A DNA stretch of 64,000 bases from Anatilimnocola aggregata (lineage in GTDB: Bacteria; Planctomycetota; Planctomycetia; Pirellulales; Pirellulaceae), in contig NZ_CP036274.1 of assembly GCF_007747655.1 (NCBI RefSeq), positions 8,432,001-8,496,000 on the forward strand, given 5' to 3'. The notes below the pieces were generated by a model. That model was not told the origin of the DNA. It did no database searches and saw only the letters and a program-made list of their open reading frames with translations. The translations under genes were made by a program, and so were the position numbers. Numbering within the stretch: position 1 is the first letter of the stretch; every line of letters starts with the position of its first letter. Of the stretch, positions 52,398 through 61,576 are shown piece by piece.

Positions 52398-53132
52398 TCA
52401 CGACTTGCTGATTCCAGGGTGAATCCAGGCCGAGAATCCCGCGATGCCGTAGTTGGGAAAGTCGTAGCGCCGGTGCAGCACGCGGACCATTCCCTGGCCG
52501 GTCGTTTGCAGGGCCGCTTCCACGCCCGGAAAGTGCTCATCGTGGTCGTCCATGATGAACAGCGCCGGCCCCGTTAGGCGTCGGCGAAAGTAGCGCAGTT
52601 CCATTTCGACTGCTTCCTGAGAATGGTCGCCATCGAGATGCACGATGCGAAATCGCCCGGGGTGCGTGAGCAAATCGGCCCGCACAAACGTCGCCGAGTC
52701 CATCAGGTAATGGCAAAAATTGATCTGCCTCTCTTCCGCCAGTTGCGTAAGCTTTGTCAGCGTGTGGCGGACAACAGGCCAGTTGCCGTAGTCCTGTACC
52801 ACGTAGGACTGCGAGGGAAGTCCGTAGGGATCAATCGAGACGTGAAAACTTTCGGCAGCAGCCACGCACAGAAGTGGCCCGGCCGTTCCACCCTGATAGA
52901 CGCCGGTCTCAATCGAACCGCCAGCCGGAAGTACGCGGGAGGTTGCCACGATCAAGCGAGCGAAGTCGTCTACTTTCGGGCAACCTTCCCAATCTGAAAT
53001 CAAACTTCGCGCGCGGCATTCCTGCAACAACGAACTGGCCTCGCGCGCGACGTCTGGCAGTTCACTGGCGGCGAGAACTCGCTCCGCATATTCGGCGGGC
53101 TCAACCAAAGGTAGATTTTGCGAAGACGACAT
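52398..53132 (-). CDS. Class I SAM-dependent methyltransferase-like protein (Methyltransf_24)
   Basis: 244 aa from the ATG at 53132, one base after the sulfatase stop; an upstream in-frame ATG at 53168 would overlap the sulfatase, and GGGAG supports the shorter form. Motifs: SIETGVYQGGTAGPLL (SAM glycine loop in the ETGxxxGxS style), VSIDPYG, and IVHLDGDHSQEAVEMEL, which is the usual LDGDHxY region of this TylF/CmcI-like group. The substrate is unknown; members act on sugars, antibiotics or envelope glycans. It is the last gene of the mscS-sulfatase run. Confidence 0.8.
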   Translation of the reverse strand: MSSSQNLPLVEPAEYAERVLAASELPDVAREASSLLQECRARSLISDWEGCPKVDDFARLIVATSRVLPAGGSIETGVYQGGTAGPLLCVAAAESFHVSIDPYGLPSQSYVVQDYGNWPVVRHTLTKLTQLAEERQINFCHYLMDSATFVRADLLTHPGRFRIVHLDGDHSQEAVEMELRYFRRRLTGPALFIMDDHDEHFPGVEAALQTTGQGMVRVLHRRYDFPNYGIAGFSAWIHPGISKS

Positions 53133-53133
53133 C

Positions 53134-54705
53134 TTAATCGGCTCCCACTCGGTGGCGCCAGGCTTCAAAACGGCGCGCCAGTTCGGTCACTCGCAACGGT
53201 TCTTGTGCGGCGCGGTCGACGGTTTCAGTTCCATCCGCCGCCAGGTCAAACAGCTCCCAAGGTCCGCCAGTCCGCGGCCTGATGGCCTTCCACGATCCGC
53301 TTCGAATCGCATGGTGCTGCGGCAGACTCCAGCACAGATCCTTGTACGTGGCGCGCTGGCGACCGGCGAAGATGGGCAACAGGCTCTGACCTTCGACCGG
53401 CAACGGCTTGCGGGCTTTGAACTCGGCCGGGTAACTGGCATTGGCGATGTCGAGGAATGTCGCCATGAAGTCGAACACGTGGCCTGGTTGGTCGGTAATT
53501 GAATCGTGCTTGCGCACGACTTTGGGCCAACGAACAACCAGCGGTGTGCGGATCCCTCCTTCGTAGCCTTGCAATTTTGTGCCACGCAGCGGCGTATTGC
53601 TGGCGTTGGCCCAAGCCAGTCCGTAACCAGCGAAGGTGTTGTGGGCGCCTGGAAGATTGCCGGGCCCGCTCCCCGGCAAAATCGCCACGCCGTCCTTTCG
53701 CCATTGATTGTTCGGCGAATTGGTGTTGAAACCGAAGCCAGCCTTGCTTGGAACGAGTCCGCCGTCCGGCGCGGCCCCGTTGTCAGATAAGAACATCACG
53801 AGCGTGTTGTCTTCTTTGCCGGCAGCTTTCAGTTTTTGCAGAATTCGGCCAACACCGCGATCGATGCCTGCGACCTGCGCTGCATAGACGGCCATTCGCT
53901 CTGCTTGCCAATCTGGGAGAGGTTCTGTCTCCCAGTCGCGAATGCCCGGTAGTCGCGCGGCCAGGTTCCAGCCGGCAGGAACCAAGCCTGCGCGTTGCTG
54001 AGCCTCGAATCGCTGGGCGCGGACCTGATCCCAACCCAACTTTCGGTAACGTTCGCGAAAGCGAGCAACTTCTGCTTTCCGCGCATGCAGCGGCCAGTGC
54101 GGAGCCAGGTGGGCAACGTACAAAAAGAACGGCTTGTCTTTTGCGAGTGCCTCGTCCAAGAATATGTCCGCATGATCGTTCAAGGCCTCGGTTAGATAGA
54201 AGTCCTTCGGCAGTTCCACACGCTGGCGATCGAGGTAGTAGGGATTCCCTTGCACTTCGTGAAAGTAGCTGATCTTTGCCTGGCACATGGGACCAAAGAA
54301 GCGATCGAAGCCACGATCGAGCGGTGAATCGAGGCTTTGCCATTTGCCCACCATCATCGTTTGATAGTCGGCCTGCTGCAGTACTTCGCCCAAGGTCAGG
54401 CACTTATTGAAGTCCATCGGTTCATTCCACCGATCGCCCCGATGCCCCAATTGCTGGCAATAGAGCCCCGTCAGCAGCGAAGCTCGCGTCGGTCCGCAGA
54501 TGGCGTTGTTATAGAACTGCGTGAACCGCAGACCAGCGCGGGCCAAGGAGTCGATATGCGGAGTTTCCATCTCGCCGCCATAACAGCCGATGTCCGACCA
54601 GCCGAGATCATCGGCCAAAACCAAGATGATGTTGGGAGATGGTTCTGCGGCCGCTGCTGCAGCGACGAACCAGACCAATGTCAGCAGCAAGAAGGATGTT
54701 CGCAT
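53134..54705 (-). CDS. Sulfatase with formylglycine-type active site and altered GKWH motif
   Basis: 523 aa from the ATG at 54705; the open frame extends to 54966 inside the mscS gene. Signal peptide RTSFLLLTLVWFVAAAAAAEP. NIILVLADDLGWSDIGCYGG gives the metal-binding Asp pair; CGPTRASLLTG is the Cys-type sulfatase signature, so Cys70 should become formylglycine; SDNGAAPDGG and GYEGGIRTPLVVRWP are typical. The usual GKWHLG reads GKWQSL, so the catalytic His is Gln123. It is exported and should remove sulfate from a glycan, if active. Ten bases separate it from the mscS stop, and one base from the methyltransferase start. Confidence 0.9.
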   Translation of the reverse strand: MRTSFLLLTLVWFVAAAAAAEPSPNIILVLADDLGWSDIGCYGGEMETPHIDSLARAGLRFTQFYNNAICGPTRASLLTGLYCQQLGHRGDRWNEPMDFNKCLTLGEVLQQADYQTMMVGKWQSLDSPLDRGFDRFFGPMCQAKISYFHEVQGNPYYLDRQRVELPKDFYLTEALNDHADIFLDEALAKDKPFFLYVAHLAPHWPLHARKAEVARFRERYRKLGWDQVRAQRFEAQQRAGLVPAGWNLAARLPGIRDWETEPLPDWQAERMAVYAAQVAGIDRGVGRILQKLKAAGKEDNTLVMFLSDNGAAPDGGLVPSKAGFGFNTNSPNNQWRKDGVAILPGSGPGNLPGAHNTFAGYGLAWANASNTPLRGTKLQGYEGGIRTPLVVRWPKVVRKHDSITDQPGHVFDFMATFLDIANASYPAEFKARKPLPVEGQSLLPIFAGRQRATYKDLCWSLPQHHAIRSGSWKAIRPRTGGPWELFDLAADGTETVDRAAQEPLRVTELARRFEAWRHRVGAD

Positions 54706-54715
54706 TGCGAGGCCC

Positions 54716-55867
54716 TTAAAGGATGAGTTTCGCGGGCGTCTCTTTGCTTTGGCTGGCGGTGTCATTCGCGCTCGCGGGTTTGTCGTTCTCGTCGGTCTCT
54801 TGAGGCTCAATAAAGATGGTCTGGGTCGGGTAGGCGAATTCGATTCCTTCGTCGGCGAATTTCTGAAACAGCCAGAGGTTAATCTTCTGCTGAATGTCCA
54901 TGTACAGGTTGAAGTCGGGCGAGAGGACGAAGTAAACCACTTCGAAATCCAGCGATGACGGACCAAAGCCTTTGAAGTGTGCCCGGTCGAAACGTACGGG
55001 CTCTTGATCCTCGACTACTTTTCGGAGCAGACCAGAGATCGCGGCCAACTTGTCGGGGGGTGTTTGATAAGTGACGCCAATGGCGAACACGATGCGGCGC
55101 TCCTGCATCCGTTTGCAGTTGCGAATTCGGCTCTTGAGCAAGTCGGCATTGGAAATGATGATCTGCTCGCCGGCGAGGCTCCGCAGGTGCGTGGTCTTGA
55201 TGCCGATCTTTTCGACCGTTCCCATCTGCTCGCCGACAATGATGAAGTCGCCGAGCACAAAGGGCTTGTCGAGCACGATCGCCAGCGAGCCGAAGAGGTC
55301 GCCCAGGATGTTCTGCGCGGCCAAGGCCACGGCAATGCCACCAATGCCCAGGCCGGTGACGAGCGCGCTGACGTCGATCCCCAAATTTTGCAGCACCAGC
55401 AAGCCAACGATCGTCCACAGGCCCAACCGGCCGAGAAAGCCGAGTGTGGTGACAGTCGTCACACTGGCGGCATCGGTTTGCAACCGCCGGTGCGAGTAGC
55501 CCTTGATCACCAACGTCAGCAAAGCATTGCCGGTTAGTGCCGCCTGCAGCAGTACGGCCACGATGGCGAGCGTATTAAGAATCGTCATCGTTTTGGGCGG
55601 CAGCGCCAGGAGCAGCGAGCCCACATACAACGAGATCTCCAGCAAGAACCAGAGCCTCACGCTCCGCACCGCCTCGACCAGCAGTTCGCCGGTGTCGGTG
55701 GCATATCGTTCGTTCAGTTGCTTTAGCCGACTCGCGAGAATGGCCTGGATCAACTTGAGCAAGACAAACAGTCCGAGCGCCACGGCTATTGCCAGCCCCC
55801 AGTGCTGCAAAGCATTGCCGTAGAACGGGCGTTCCATTAGCTGAAGCAGCTTCTCCCAACTGATCAT
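54716..55867 (-). CDS. MscS-family mechanosensitive channel
   Basis: 383 aa. Five or so N-terminal helices (HWGLAIAVALGLFVLLKLI, FLLEISLYVGSLLLAL, ILNTLAIVAVLLQAAL, LGLWTIVGLLVLQNLGI) lead to the pore helix ALVTGLGIGGIAVALAAQNILGDLFGS (shown in part), whose Gly/Ala pattern marks MscS. The beta domain LGDFIIVGEQMGTVEKIGIKTTHLRSLAGEQIIISN follows (quoted in part), then the alpha/beta C-terminal domain. It should open under membrane tension and release solutes. The tail (after residue 355) is charged and non-conserved. It overlaps the frame of the sulfatase only at its very end. Confidence 0.93.
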   Translation of the reverse strand: MISWEKLLQLMERPFYGNALQHWGLAIAVALGLFVLLKLIQAILASRLKQLNERYATDTGELLVEAVRSVRLWFLLEISLYVGSLLLALPPKTMTILNTLAIVAVLLQAALTGNALLTLVIKGYSHRRLQTDAASVTTVTTLGFLGRLGLWTIVGLLVLQNLGIDVSALVTGLGIGGIAVALAAQNILGDLFGSLAIVLDKPFVLGDFIIVGEQMGTVEKIGIKTTHLRSLAGEQIIISNADLLKSRIRNCKRMQERRIVFAIGVTYQTPPDKLAAISGLLRKVVEDQEPVRFDRAHFKGFGPSSLDFEVVYFVLSPDFNLYMDIQQKINLWLFQKFADEGIEFAYPTQTIFIEPQETDENDKPASANDTASQSKETPAKLIL

Positions 55868-55930
55868 CGCGATATCTTTCTAGATGCCCTGCTCCTGGCT
55901 CACTCCGCCGGCCAGCGATCCCTCACCGCG

Positions 55931-58534
55931 TTAATCCAACTTCAGCTTGCGGCGGAAGACCTTGTCGCCATTAGTGACGTAGAGGTACGAGTGCTTAGGT
56001 CCAGCCAACGTGCAACTGGTAAGGGGCTGTGTCTCGGTTGGTTTGGGAAGCACGCCGCATTGCCGGCCAGTGGGGTCGAACACTTGTACCCCCAGGGCTG
56101 ATGTGACGTAATACCGGCCCGCTTTATCGACGGCCATGCCGTCGCCGCGCGAGGCAGCTTGATAGGGGGGCGGCTCATTGAACTTGAATTCACCCTTGGG
56201 ATCGATTGGCAGACGCATCGTCATCGTGGGCATCTTGGCATCGAGCGTGCCATCGGCGTTAGTGCGGAACGTCCACGTATGCTCGCCCCCCGAGTCGGAA
56301 ACGGCCAGCGTGCCGCCATCGTTCGAGAGAGCGATGCCATTGGGGCGAGTGATCCCTTCATCGACGGCCGTGACCTTGCCTGTCTTGAGGTTGATCTGCG
56401 TCACGCGCTGGAGCTTGGTTTCGGTGATGTAGACATAACCGTCAGCAGTGACCGCCAAATCATTCGGCACAACGTTGGTTGCCACTTCCTTGATGGCACC
56501 CGATTTCGGATCGAGCGAAATCACGCGGCTCTTGGCCCCTTGGCAGCCATACAGCAAACCATCGGGGCCGAACTTCAGGCCGCTGACGGCTTCTTTGGCG
56601 ATTTCGACGCGCGTGCCATCCGCAGCGCTCACCTTATAGACAGCTGGCGCTTTCATATCGGAGAAGTAAAAGTTTCCTTCAGCGTCAGCACAGGGAGCAT
56701 CGGCGAAGCCAAGACCCTCGGCGACAGGTTGCCAGGTTTCGCCGGGCACTAGCAGCTTAAGCAGAGTTAAGTCGCCACCCAGATCGCCGCGAGTATCGAT
56801 GACTGGACTGGCCTTCTCTTTTCGCCATAGCCACTTGAGGGCCTCGGGAAAGAGCGCGCCGCCATGGTCAGAGTTATGGGCATAACCTTCGGCCCAATCG
56901 AAGCGGACGTCGTAGCCCATGTATTGCAACGACGAGGCCATCAGCCGGTTCGACCACGGCCAACTGCCGAAGGCGTTATCGACGTCGCCGCTGGTATCGG
57001 CGAGATAGACCCGCAGCGGTTTTGGATCGGTCTTGCGCACGAGGGATGGATAGACATTACCGCCGCGCAAATTCGTAAAGCTCCCCACTGTGGAGAGGAC
57101 TTTGCGAAACGCGTGGGGTCGCTCCCAGGCAACGGTGAAGGAGCAAATGCCGCCCGAACTGGCACCCCCAATGGCCCGCAGTTCGGGATCTTTCGAAATG
57201 TTGTAGCGATTCTCGACTTCCGGCAAGATCTCTTCGAGCAAGAAGCGGGAATAGCGATCGCCGAGACTATCGTATTCGAAACTGCGGTTCGACGCCTTCC
57301 AGCGATTCTCCGGTTTTCCCTTCGATTCGTCGTGCCCTGGGTTGATGAAAACCGCAATGGTCGGCGGCATGTCTCCGCGCGCGATGAGGTTGTCGAACAC
57401 GATGGGGACGCGCCAGCGGCCCTTCACATCGCGATAGGTATGGCCATCTTGAAACACCATCAACGCGGCCGGTTCGTCTTTCTTGTACTGCGCTGGAACA
57501 TAGATGGCCCACTCCCGTTTCGTATTCGGGAAAACCTTCGATTCCCACGGGGTCATTTCTTCGACAACACCCTTCGGCACGTCGTCGCGCTCAATCGCGT
57601 CGGCATGCGGTTTCCAAGGATCAGGCTTAGTTGCTGGGGGCGGAGATGCCACGGCGACTTGCTTTTCTTCCGACCACAGCCAGCGCAGGGCTTCCGGGAG
57701 CAGTTCGCCACCGGGGCCGCCGCTATGGCCGCCGCCAGTCATGACAAAGCGATGCTCGTAACCTGCAAACCGCAGCGCGGCAGCAAGGTCTTCGTTGGCG
57801 AGAGGCCAATTGCCGAAGAGGTTATTCAGGTCGTCTTTGCCGTCTTGCAAGTAGATCTTGAGCGGCTTCGGCGCGCTCTTGGTTTTGCGAACCAGGCCGG
57901 GATAGGCCCAGCCACCGCGGATGTTCGTGAAACTGCCAATGTGGCTCAACACTTTGCCGAACTGATCGGGCTTCTCCCAAGCTGCGGTGAAGGCACAGAT
58001 TCCGCCCGAAGAGATGCCGCACACCGCCCGCTGCTTGGGGTCGTTCGAGACATTCAGTCCCTTGAGTGCGACGGGCAAGAACTCGTCGACGAGAAATCGA
58101 GCATAGCGGTCGCCGAGCGAGTCGTATTCGAACGAGCGGTTGCTGCGATCCTTGGCTCCGGGCTTCAGCGCCGGGACGGTGCCGGGACTCACGAAGACGG
58201 CGATCGTTACAGGCATCGCCTTTTGATGAATCAAGTTGTCAAACACCACCGGCACGCGAAACGCCCCGTCTACTTTGGCGTAGCCGTTGCCATCCATGAA
58301 CACCATCAGGCTTGCTGGCTTGTCGGCCGAGTATTGCGCGGGAACATACACGCTGTAATCGCGGCGCGTGCCGGGAAACAACTGGCTTTCGGCGAACGTG
58401 CCGGCAGTGACTTTGCCTTGCGGAACGCCCGGCTGCACCTGACGGTCAGCCTGGTTCGCGTTCGGCGCGTCTGCGGCATGCAGCGCGATCGAGAGCACAA
58501 TCCACGAAACAAGAAACAGGAAAGAGGTTTTCAT
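55931..58534 (-). CDS. Double esterase fused to SMP-30/gluconolactonase-like propeller
   Basis: 867 aa from the ATG at 58534, where a signal peptide begins (FLFLVSWIVLSIALHAADA); the frame extends to 58654 without conserved residues. Two consecutive esterase-D/enterochelin-esterase-like domains follow: residues 45-290 with nucleophile in GISSGG (Ser175) and 325-585 with GASSGG (Ser459). They share TRRDYSVYVPAQY/TKREWAIYVPAQY, RFLVDEFLPV/RFLLEEILPE and GSFTNIRGG/GSFTNLRGG. The last third (600-867) is an SMP-30-like propeller with ADAPCADAEGNFYFSD, GLKFGPDGLLYGC and RPNGIALSNDGGTLAVSDSG. A secreted enzyme for ester and lactone bonds in polymers is likely (inference). Confidence 0.88.
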   Translation of the reverse strand: MKTSFLFLVSWIVLSIALHAADAPNANQADRQVQPGVPQGKVTAGTFAESQLFPGTRRDYSVYVPAQYSADKPASLMVFMDGNGYAKVDGAFRVPVVFDNLIHQKAMPVTIAVFVSPGTVPALKPGAKDRSNRSFEYDSLGDRYARFLVDEFLPVALKGLNVSNDPKQRAVCGISSGGICAFTAAWEKPDQFGKVLSHIGSFTNIRGGWAYPGLVRKTKSAPKPLKIYLQDGKDDLNNLFGNWPLANEDLAAALRFAGYEHRFVMTGGGHSGGPGGELLPEALRWLWSEEKQVAVASPPPATKPDPWKPHADAIERDDVPKGVVEEMTPWESKVFPNTKREWAIYVPAQYKKDEPAALMVFQDGHTYRDVKGRWRVPIVFDNLIARGDMPPTIAVFINPGHDESKGKPENRWKASNRSFEYDSLGDRYSRFLLEEILPEVENRYNISKDPELRAIGGASSGGICSFTVAWERPHAFRKVLSTVGSFTNLRGGNVYPSLVRKTDPKPLRVYLADTSGDVDNAFGSWPWSNRLMASSLQYMGYDVRFDWAEGYAHNSDHGGALFPEALKWLWRKEKASPVIDTRGDLGGDLTLLKLLVPGETWQPVAEGLGFADAPCADAEGNFYFSDMKAPAVYKVSAADGTRVEIAKEAVSGLKFGPDGLLYGCQGAKSRVISLDPKSGAIKEVATNVVPNDLAVTADGYVYITETKLQRVTQINLKTGKVTAVDEGITRPNGIALSNDGGTLAVSDSGGEHTWTFRTNADGTLDAKMPTMTMRLPIDPKGEFKFNEPPPYQAASRGDGMAVDKAGRYYVTSALGVQVFDPTGRQCGVLPKPTETQPLTSCTLAGPKHSYLYVTNGDKVFRRKLKLD

Positions 58535-58667
58535 GGCGGCGGCTGAAGCTTTCAGGTTGGCGAATGGTAGGTAATTCGTGCCTGAATGATCCTTCAGCCG
58601 CCAGTGCATTGCAAGCTCCTGACGGGGACGCAAGCGGGTAACGAATGCCTGCACTCAGCCACCTACC

Positions 58668-59264
58668 TCATCCGTTGTGAACCGCCGTCGAAGCCCAATC
58701 GCTGTAGAGTGGATCGTTCTTGATGGCCGTTGTCAGACCGGCAACGTCTGCACCAGTCAGGTGGATGGTTTCGCAGCCGCTCCAGCGCTTGGCCATTACT
58801 GCTTCAAGCTTCGACTGAATGGACTCGACGGCCTGATAATCGGGCTTCGCCTGGTTGCTCGGCGAGTTCCCCTTGGCGGCGATGATGTAGATCGCCTGTG
58901 CGATGTAGGCGATCGTTTCGTCTTGCAGCACCGTGATGCCGCCAGCCTTGTTGTTGTTCATGTCGCGGCCGTTGTACAGGCAATCGAGCAGGGCATGCGT
59001 GCATTCGTGAATCAGCAGAGCCTTCTCATCGAAGTAGGTCTCGCCGTAACTGCCGTCGCTGGCCGTAATCGTGTTCGTGGCCGCGTTGTAGGTCGCGGTA
59101 TTGCTCAAGTTCGAATCGACTGCACATTTGATTGTGTTGTTGTCCACCATGCTGGCCACGTAGTAGTAGCCGATCGGCGAGACCATCCGATTCGCGAAGG
59201 TAAAGTTGATCCATTTGACAGGTGAGGAAGCCAGCGCTTCGATCACGTTCTTCTTGAGCCCCAT
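58668..59264 (-). CDS. Putative zinc metalloprotease-like protein, unknown family
   Basis: 198 aa (MGLKKNVIEALASSPVKW...). HECTHALLD at residues 86-94 is an HExxH motif, and ETIAYIAQAIY (Glu116) follows at a gluzincin-like distance, so a zincin fold is possible. There is no signal peptide. The region before the motif is Asn/Thr-rich and beta-like. GGAGAA lies before the ATG at 59264. It is 133 bases upstream of the esterase gene, same strand. Catalysis is unproven, and no matching family was recognised. Confidence 0.7.
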   Translation of the reverse strand: MGLKKNVIEALASSPVKWINFTFANRMVSPIGYYYVASMVDNNTIKCAVDSNLSNTATYNAATNTITASDGSYGETYFDEKALLIHECTHALLDCLYNGRDMNNNKAGGITVLQDETIAYIAQAIYIIAAKGNSPSNQAKPDYQAVESIQSKLEAVMAKRWSGCETIHLTGADVAGLTTAIKNDPLYSDWASTAVHNG

Positions 59265-59524
59265 GGCAGGTTCTCCGGGTGAAAAGTGAGGAACTAGTTA
59301 CGAAAAGAATCAGCTGCACCCGCGCGGACGGACTGTCACACCAGGAGTTGTTCCCAAGAACGAGTTCCCAGCGTAGGGCCGGTGCGAAGTGCGGTTACGA
59401 GATAAGACTTGACTGGAAAACTTGCCAGCCCCGCGAATGCGGCAGCTGTTTGGATGAGTCGTTCAAGTTCCAGTTTCATTTGGACCTAGTAGTCCGACCC
59501 GCGATCTTTGTCAGGCTGCCTCTG

Positions 59525-59608
59525 TTGGTTAACCGAGCCGCTTGTGGCCGCCGAACTTTTCGGCCGGCGATTTCGCAGCTCACCCGCGCAAGCGCGTGGG
59601 TTAACCAA
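59525..59608. repeat. 84-bp element with TTGGTTAACC terminal inverted repeats
   Basis: TTGGTTAACC at 59525-59534 and GGTTAACCAA at 59599-59608 are perfect 10-bp inverted ends. Inside are a CCGAA-CTT-TTCGG hairpin and a near-palindrome CCCGCGCAAGCGCGTGGG. No reading frame. It could be a MITE-like element or a structured RNA or terminator. Confidence 0.65.
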
Positions 59609-59760
59609 ATGCGGAAGCCTGAAACTGAGCGATAGATCAGCTACCAGTACTAACGGCGTACAAATTCGCAGGTTGTTACGCGTCCATTGAGAAAGACCGA
59701 GCGCCACCCGGTGAGAGTTGTGCGGGCTTTGGCCGCAGTCCGTGCCGAAGATAACGGTCT

Positions 59761-59906
59761 TAGCGGTTGAGCTTTTCCATCCTAAACGTTCAACAACACC
59801 GTCGATAGTTGAACACGAATCGCTCGGAAACCCGTGAATGGCGCTAGGTACTGTTCAACTATCGACCCCTTAGTTGAACACCCCTCTCTTTTGGGGTTCG
59901 CGACAT
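59761..59906 (+). repeat. Dispersed structured element, copy B
   Basis: It aligns with the minus strand of 9917-10063 (copy A). Two inverted pairs are present: GTTCAAC/GTTGAAC at about 59788-59815, and TGTTCAACTA/TAGTTGAACA at about 59852-59880. The stem bases C:G of copy A are T:A here in all four arms, so pairing is kept. The middle shares GGAAACCCG. A further short hairpin-like CCCCTCTCTTTTGGGG follows the last arm. Confidence 0.7.
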
Positions 59907-60002
59907 GTCGGTACCGGAAGATCGCTGGTTGCCGAGGCTGCTTAGATCAACTGACGACCAGCAGGTGCGCTAACTGGAGCGCGCGGCAAGCGTTAGAAAG
60001 AG

Positions 60003-60076
60003 TATTCCCGACAGGGTTCGAACCTGTAACCTTCGCCTTCGGAGGGCGACGCTCTATCCAATTGCGCTACGGGAAC
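60003..60076 (-). tRNA. tRNA-Arg (CCG)
   Basis: 74 nt with a cloverleaf readable on the minus strand: acceptor GTTCCCG/CGGGAAT (first pair G-U), D arm AGCGCAATTGGATAGAGC, anticodon stem TCGCC/GGCGA with loop CTCCGAA giving anticodon CCG, and T arm ACAGG/CCTGT with loop TTCGAAC. No CCA is encoded. It decodes CGG. Confidence 0.93.
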
Positions 60077-60207
60077 TTGGGTAGCAAGAACGTGAGTATA
60101 TCGTCTGCAACGGCCCGTCCTCAAGGTGACGGCTGTCGGTTGTGGCGGAATTGGCGGCAAGGTTCACAACCTTGCCGACTGCTATCTGCCACAGGAGGAC
60201 ACCGCCA

Positions 60208-61518
60208 TCAGGCGAGAAGTTCGCGGATGACTTTGCCTTGGCTGAGGGCCATGGGGCGGCCGATGGGGGTTTCGAGTTCCTGCTTATAGTCGATGCCAAA
60301 GGCGTGCAGGATGGTGGCGTGTACGTCTTCGACGTGTCGTGGATCGCTTACGTCTTGCAGCCGATTCTTATCGTCCAGCTTGGGCTGCGGGGCGGTTTCG
60401 CCGATCACGCGCCCGCCGGCAATGCCGCCGCCGGCCAGAGCCATACTAAAGCCGTGCGGCCAGTGATCGCGACCGCCGAGCCCGTTCATTTTCGGTGTAC
60501 GACCAAATTCGCCAGCCCACAGAATCATGGTGCGGTCGAACAGCTTGCGCTCGCGCAGGTGTTTGATGAGCGAGGCGAAGGCTGGGTCGAGCGTGGTGTT
60601 CAGCTGCTTGCAGAACTCATGATTATTCGCGTGCGAGTCCCAGCTATCCAAACGAATCTCGACGCAGCGGACACCAACTTCGACGAGTTGCAGCGCCGCA
60701 AGGCAGCAGCGGCCAAACGGCGTTTCGCCAAACTCCTGCCGCAATGCTTCGGGCGCTTTGCTCACATCGAACGCCGCCAATTGTTCGGACGACATCATCC
60801 GCCGCGCTGCTTCCACACTGCTCTGATGCAACGTGCGACCTTGATCGAGATTCTTCATTCGCCCGCGAGCGAACTGACCTTCGACCAGAGCCAGGTCTTT
60901 TAGACGCTGATCGAAGCGGGGCTGGGCAACGCGCGTCTTCACGTCCGGCACGGGCCCGAGTGGATCTTGCGACTTGAACGCATCGAATTGATCCCCCAGA
61001 TAGCCGCCGCGGGCGGCCCAGATGTTCGGCAGCAGCGAGATGTGACGCGGAATCTCGATGTTGTCTTGCGTTTGATGACAAAGCACCGCGCCCAGCGACG
61101 GATGGACGAGTGTCGGGTCGGGACGATAGCCATTCTTTACGTAGTACGTGGCGCGCTCGTGGTCCCCTTCTTTGCTGACGACCGAACGGACGAGCGAAAT
61201 CGATTCCATCTGCTCGGCAACCAGCGGCAGACCGTTGCCAATTTCAATTCCCTTTACCGCTGTGGGAATGCTCAAGCTGCCGGCCGCGATATCGGTCTTG
61301 GGATGCGGATCGAAGGTTTCCAGCTGACTCGGGCCACCTTGCATCCAGAGCACAATCAGCGAACGGGGCGTGCTGCCGCGCGGTTCACTTTCTGCCGCGC
61401 GGGCCAATTTCTCGGCCAGAGGCGTCAAGAATGAGATGCCCGATAGGCCCAGCGCCTGCAGCGCGCCGCGCCGCGAAAAGTGAGAGGCTGAGTTACAGAA
61501 TCCCGGTGAGTTTTGCAT
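60208..61518 (-). CDS. DUF1501 family exported protein
   Basis: 436 aa from the ATG at 61518; the open frame to 61572 adds non-conserved residues. Tat leader [18 protein letters not shown], then [41 protein letters not shown], and the C-terminal [34 protein letters not shown] (quoted in part), plus [16 protein letters not shown]. It has the same fold as the other two DUF1501 proteins here. It is 58 bases downstream of the DUF1549/1553 gene and surely in the same operon, the classical pairing for this family. Reaction unknown. Confidence 0.93.
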   Translation of the reverse strand: MQNSPGFCNSASHFSRRGALQALGLSGISFLTPLAEKLARAAESEPRGSTPRSLIVLWMQGGPSQLETFDPHPKTDIAAGSLSIPTAVKGIEIGNGLPLVAEQMESISLVRSVVSKEGDHERATYYVKNGYRPDPTLVHPSLGAVLCHQTQDNIEIPRHISLLPNIWAARGGYLGDQFDAFKSQDPLGPVPDVKTRVAQPRFDQRLKDLALVEGQFARGRMKNLDQGRTLHQSSVEAARRMMSSEQLAAFDVSKAPEALRQEFGETPFGRCCLAALQLVEVGVRCVEIRLDSWDSHANNHEFCKQLNTTLDPAFASLIKHLRERKLFDRTMILWAGEFGRTPKMNGLGGRDHWPHGFSMALAGGGIAGGRVIGETAPQPKLDDKNRLQDVSDPRHVEDVHATILHAFGIDYKQELETPIGRPMALSQGKVIRELLA

Positions 61519-61576
61519 GTTTAATTCCCGCTCGCTTTCCTTACTCCGCACTCGGCAATCCGCATTCCGCACGTCA

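Larger units (their letters stand above)
59265..60002. other. Intergenic region of 738 bp, repeat-rich
   Basis: No gene. It holds the 84-bp inverted-repeat element (59525-59608) and copy B of the dispersed structured element (59761-59906). The stretch 59610-59760 has GC-rich segments but I see no recognised RNA family in it. Confidence 0.6.

Noticed and set aside
56864-58546. 560-aa plus-strand frame opposite the esterase fusion
   Set aside because: Antisense shadow of a gene with clear domains; no conserved motif or ribosome binding site.
59610-59760. Riboswitch or structured RNA between the two repeats
   Set aside because: No known consensus or convincing long stems could be found by eye.
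59834-60289. 151-aa frame including [17 protein letters not shown]
   Set aside because: It runs across the tRNA-Arg gene in antisense; this peptide type is a known false translation of tRNA sequence.
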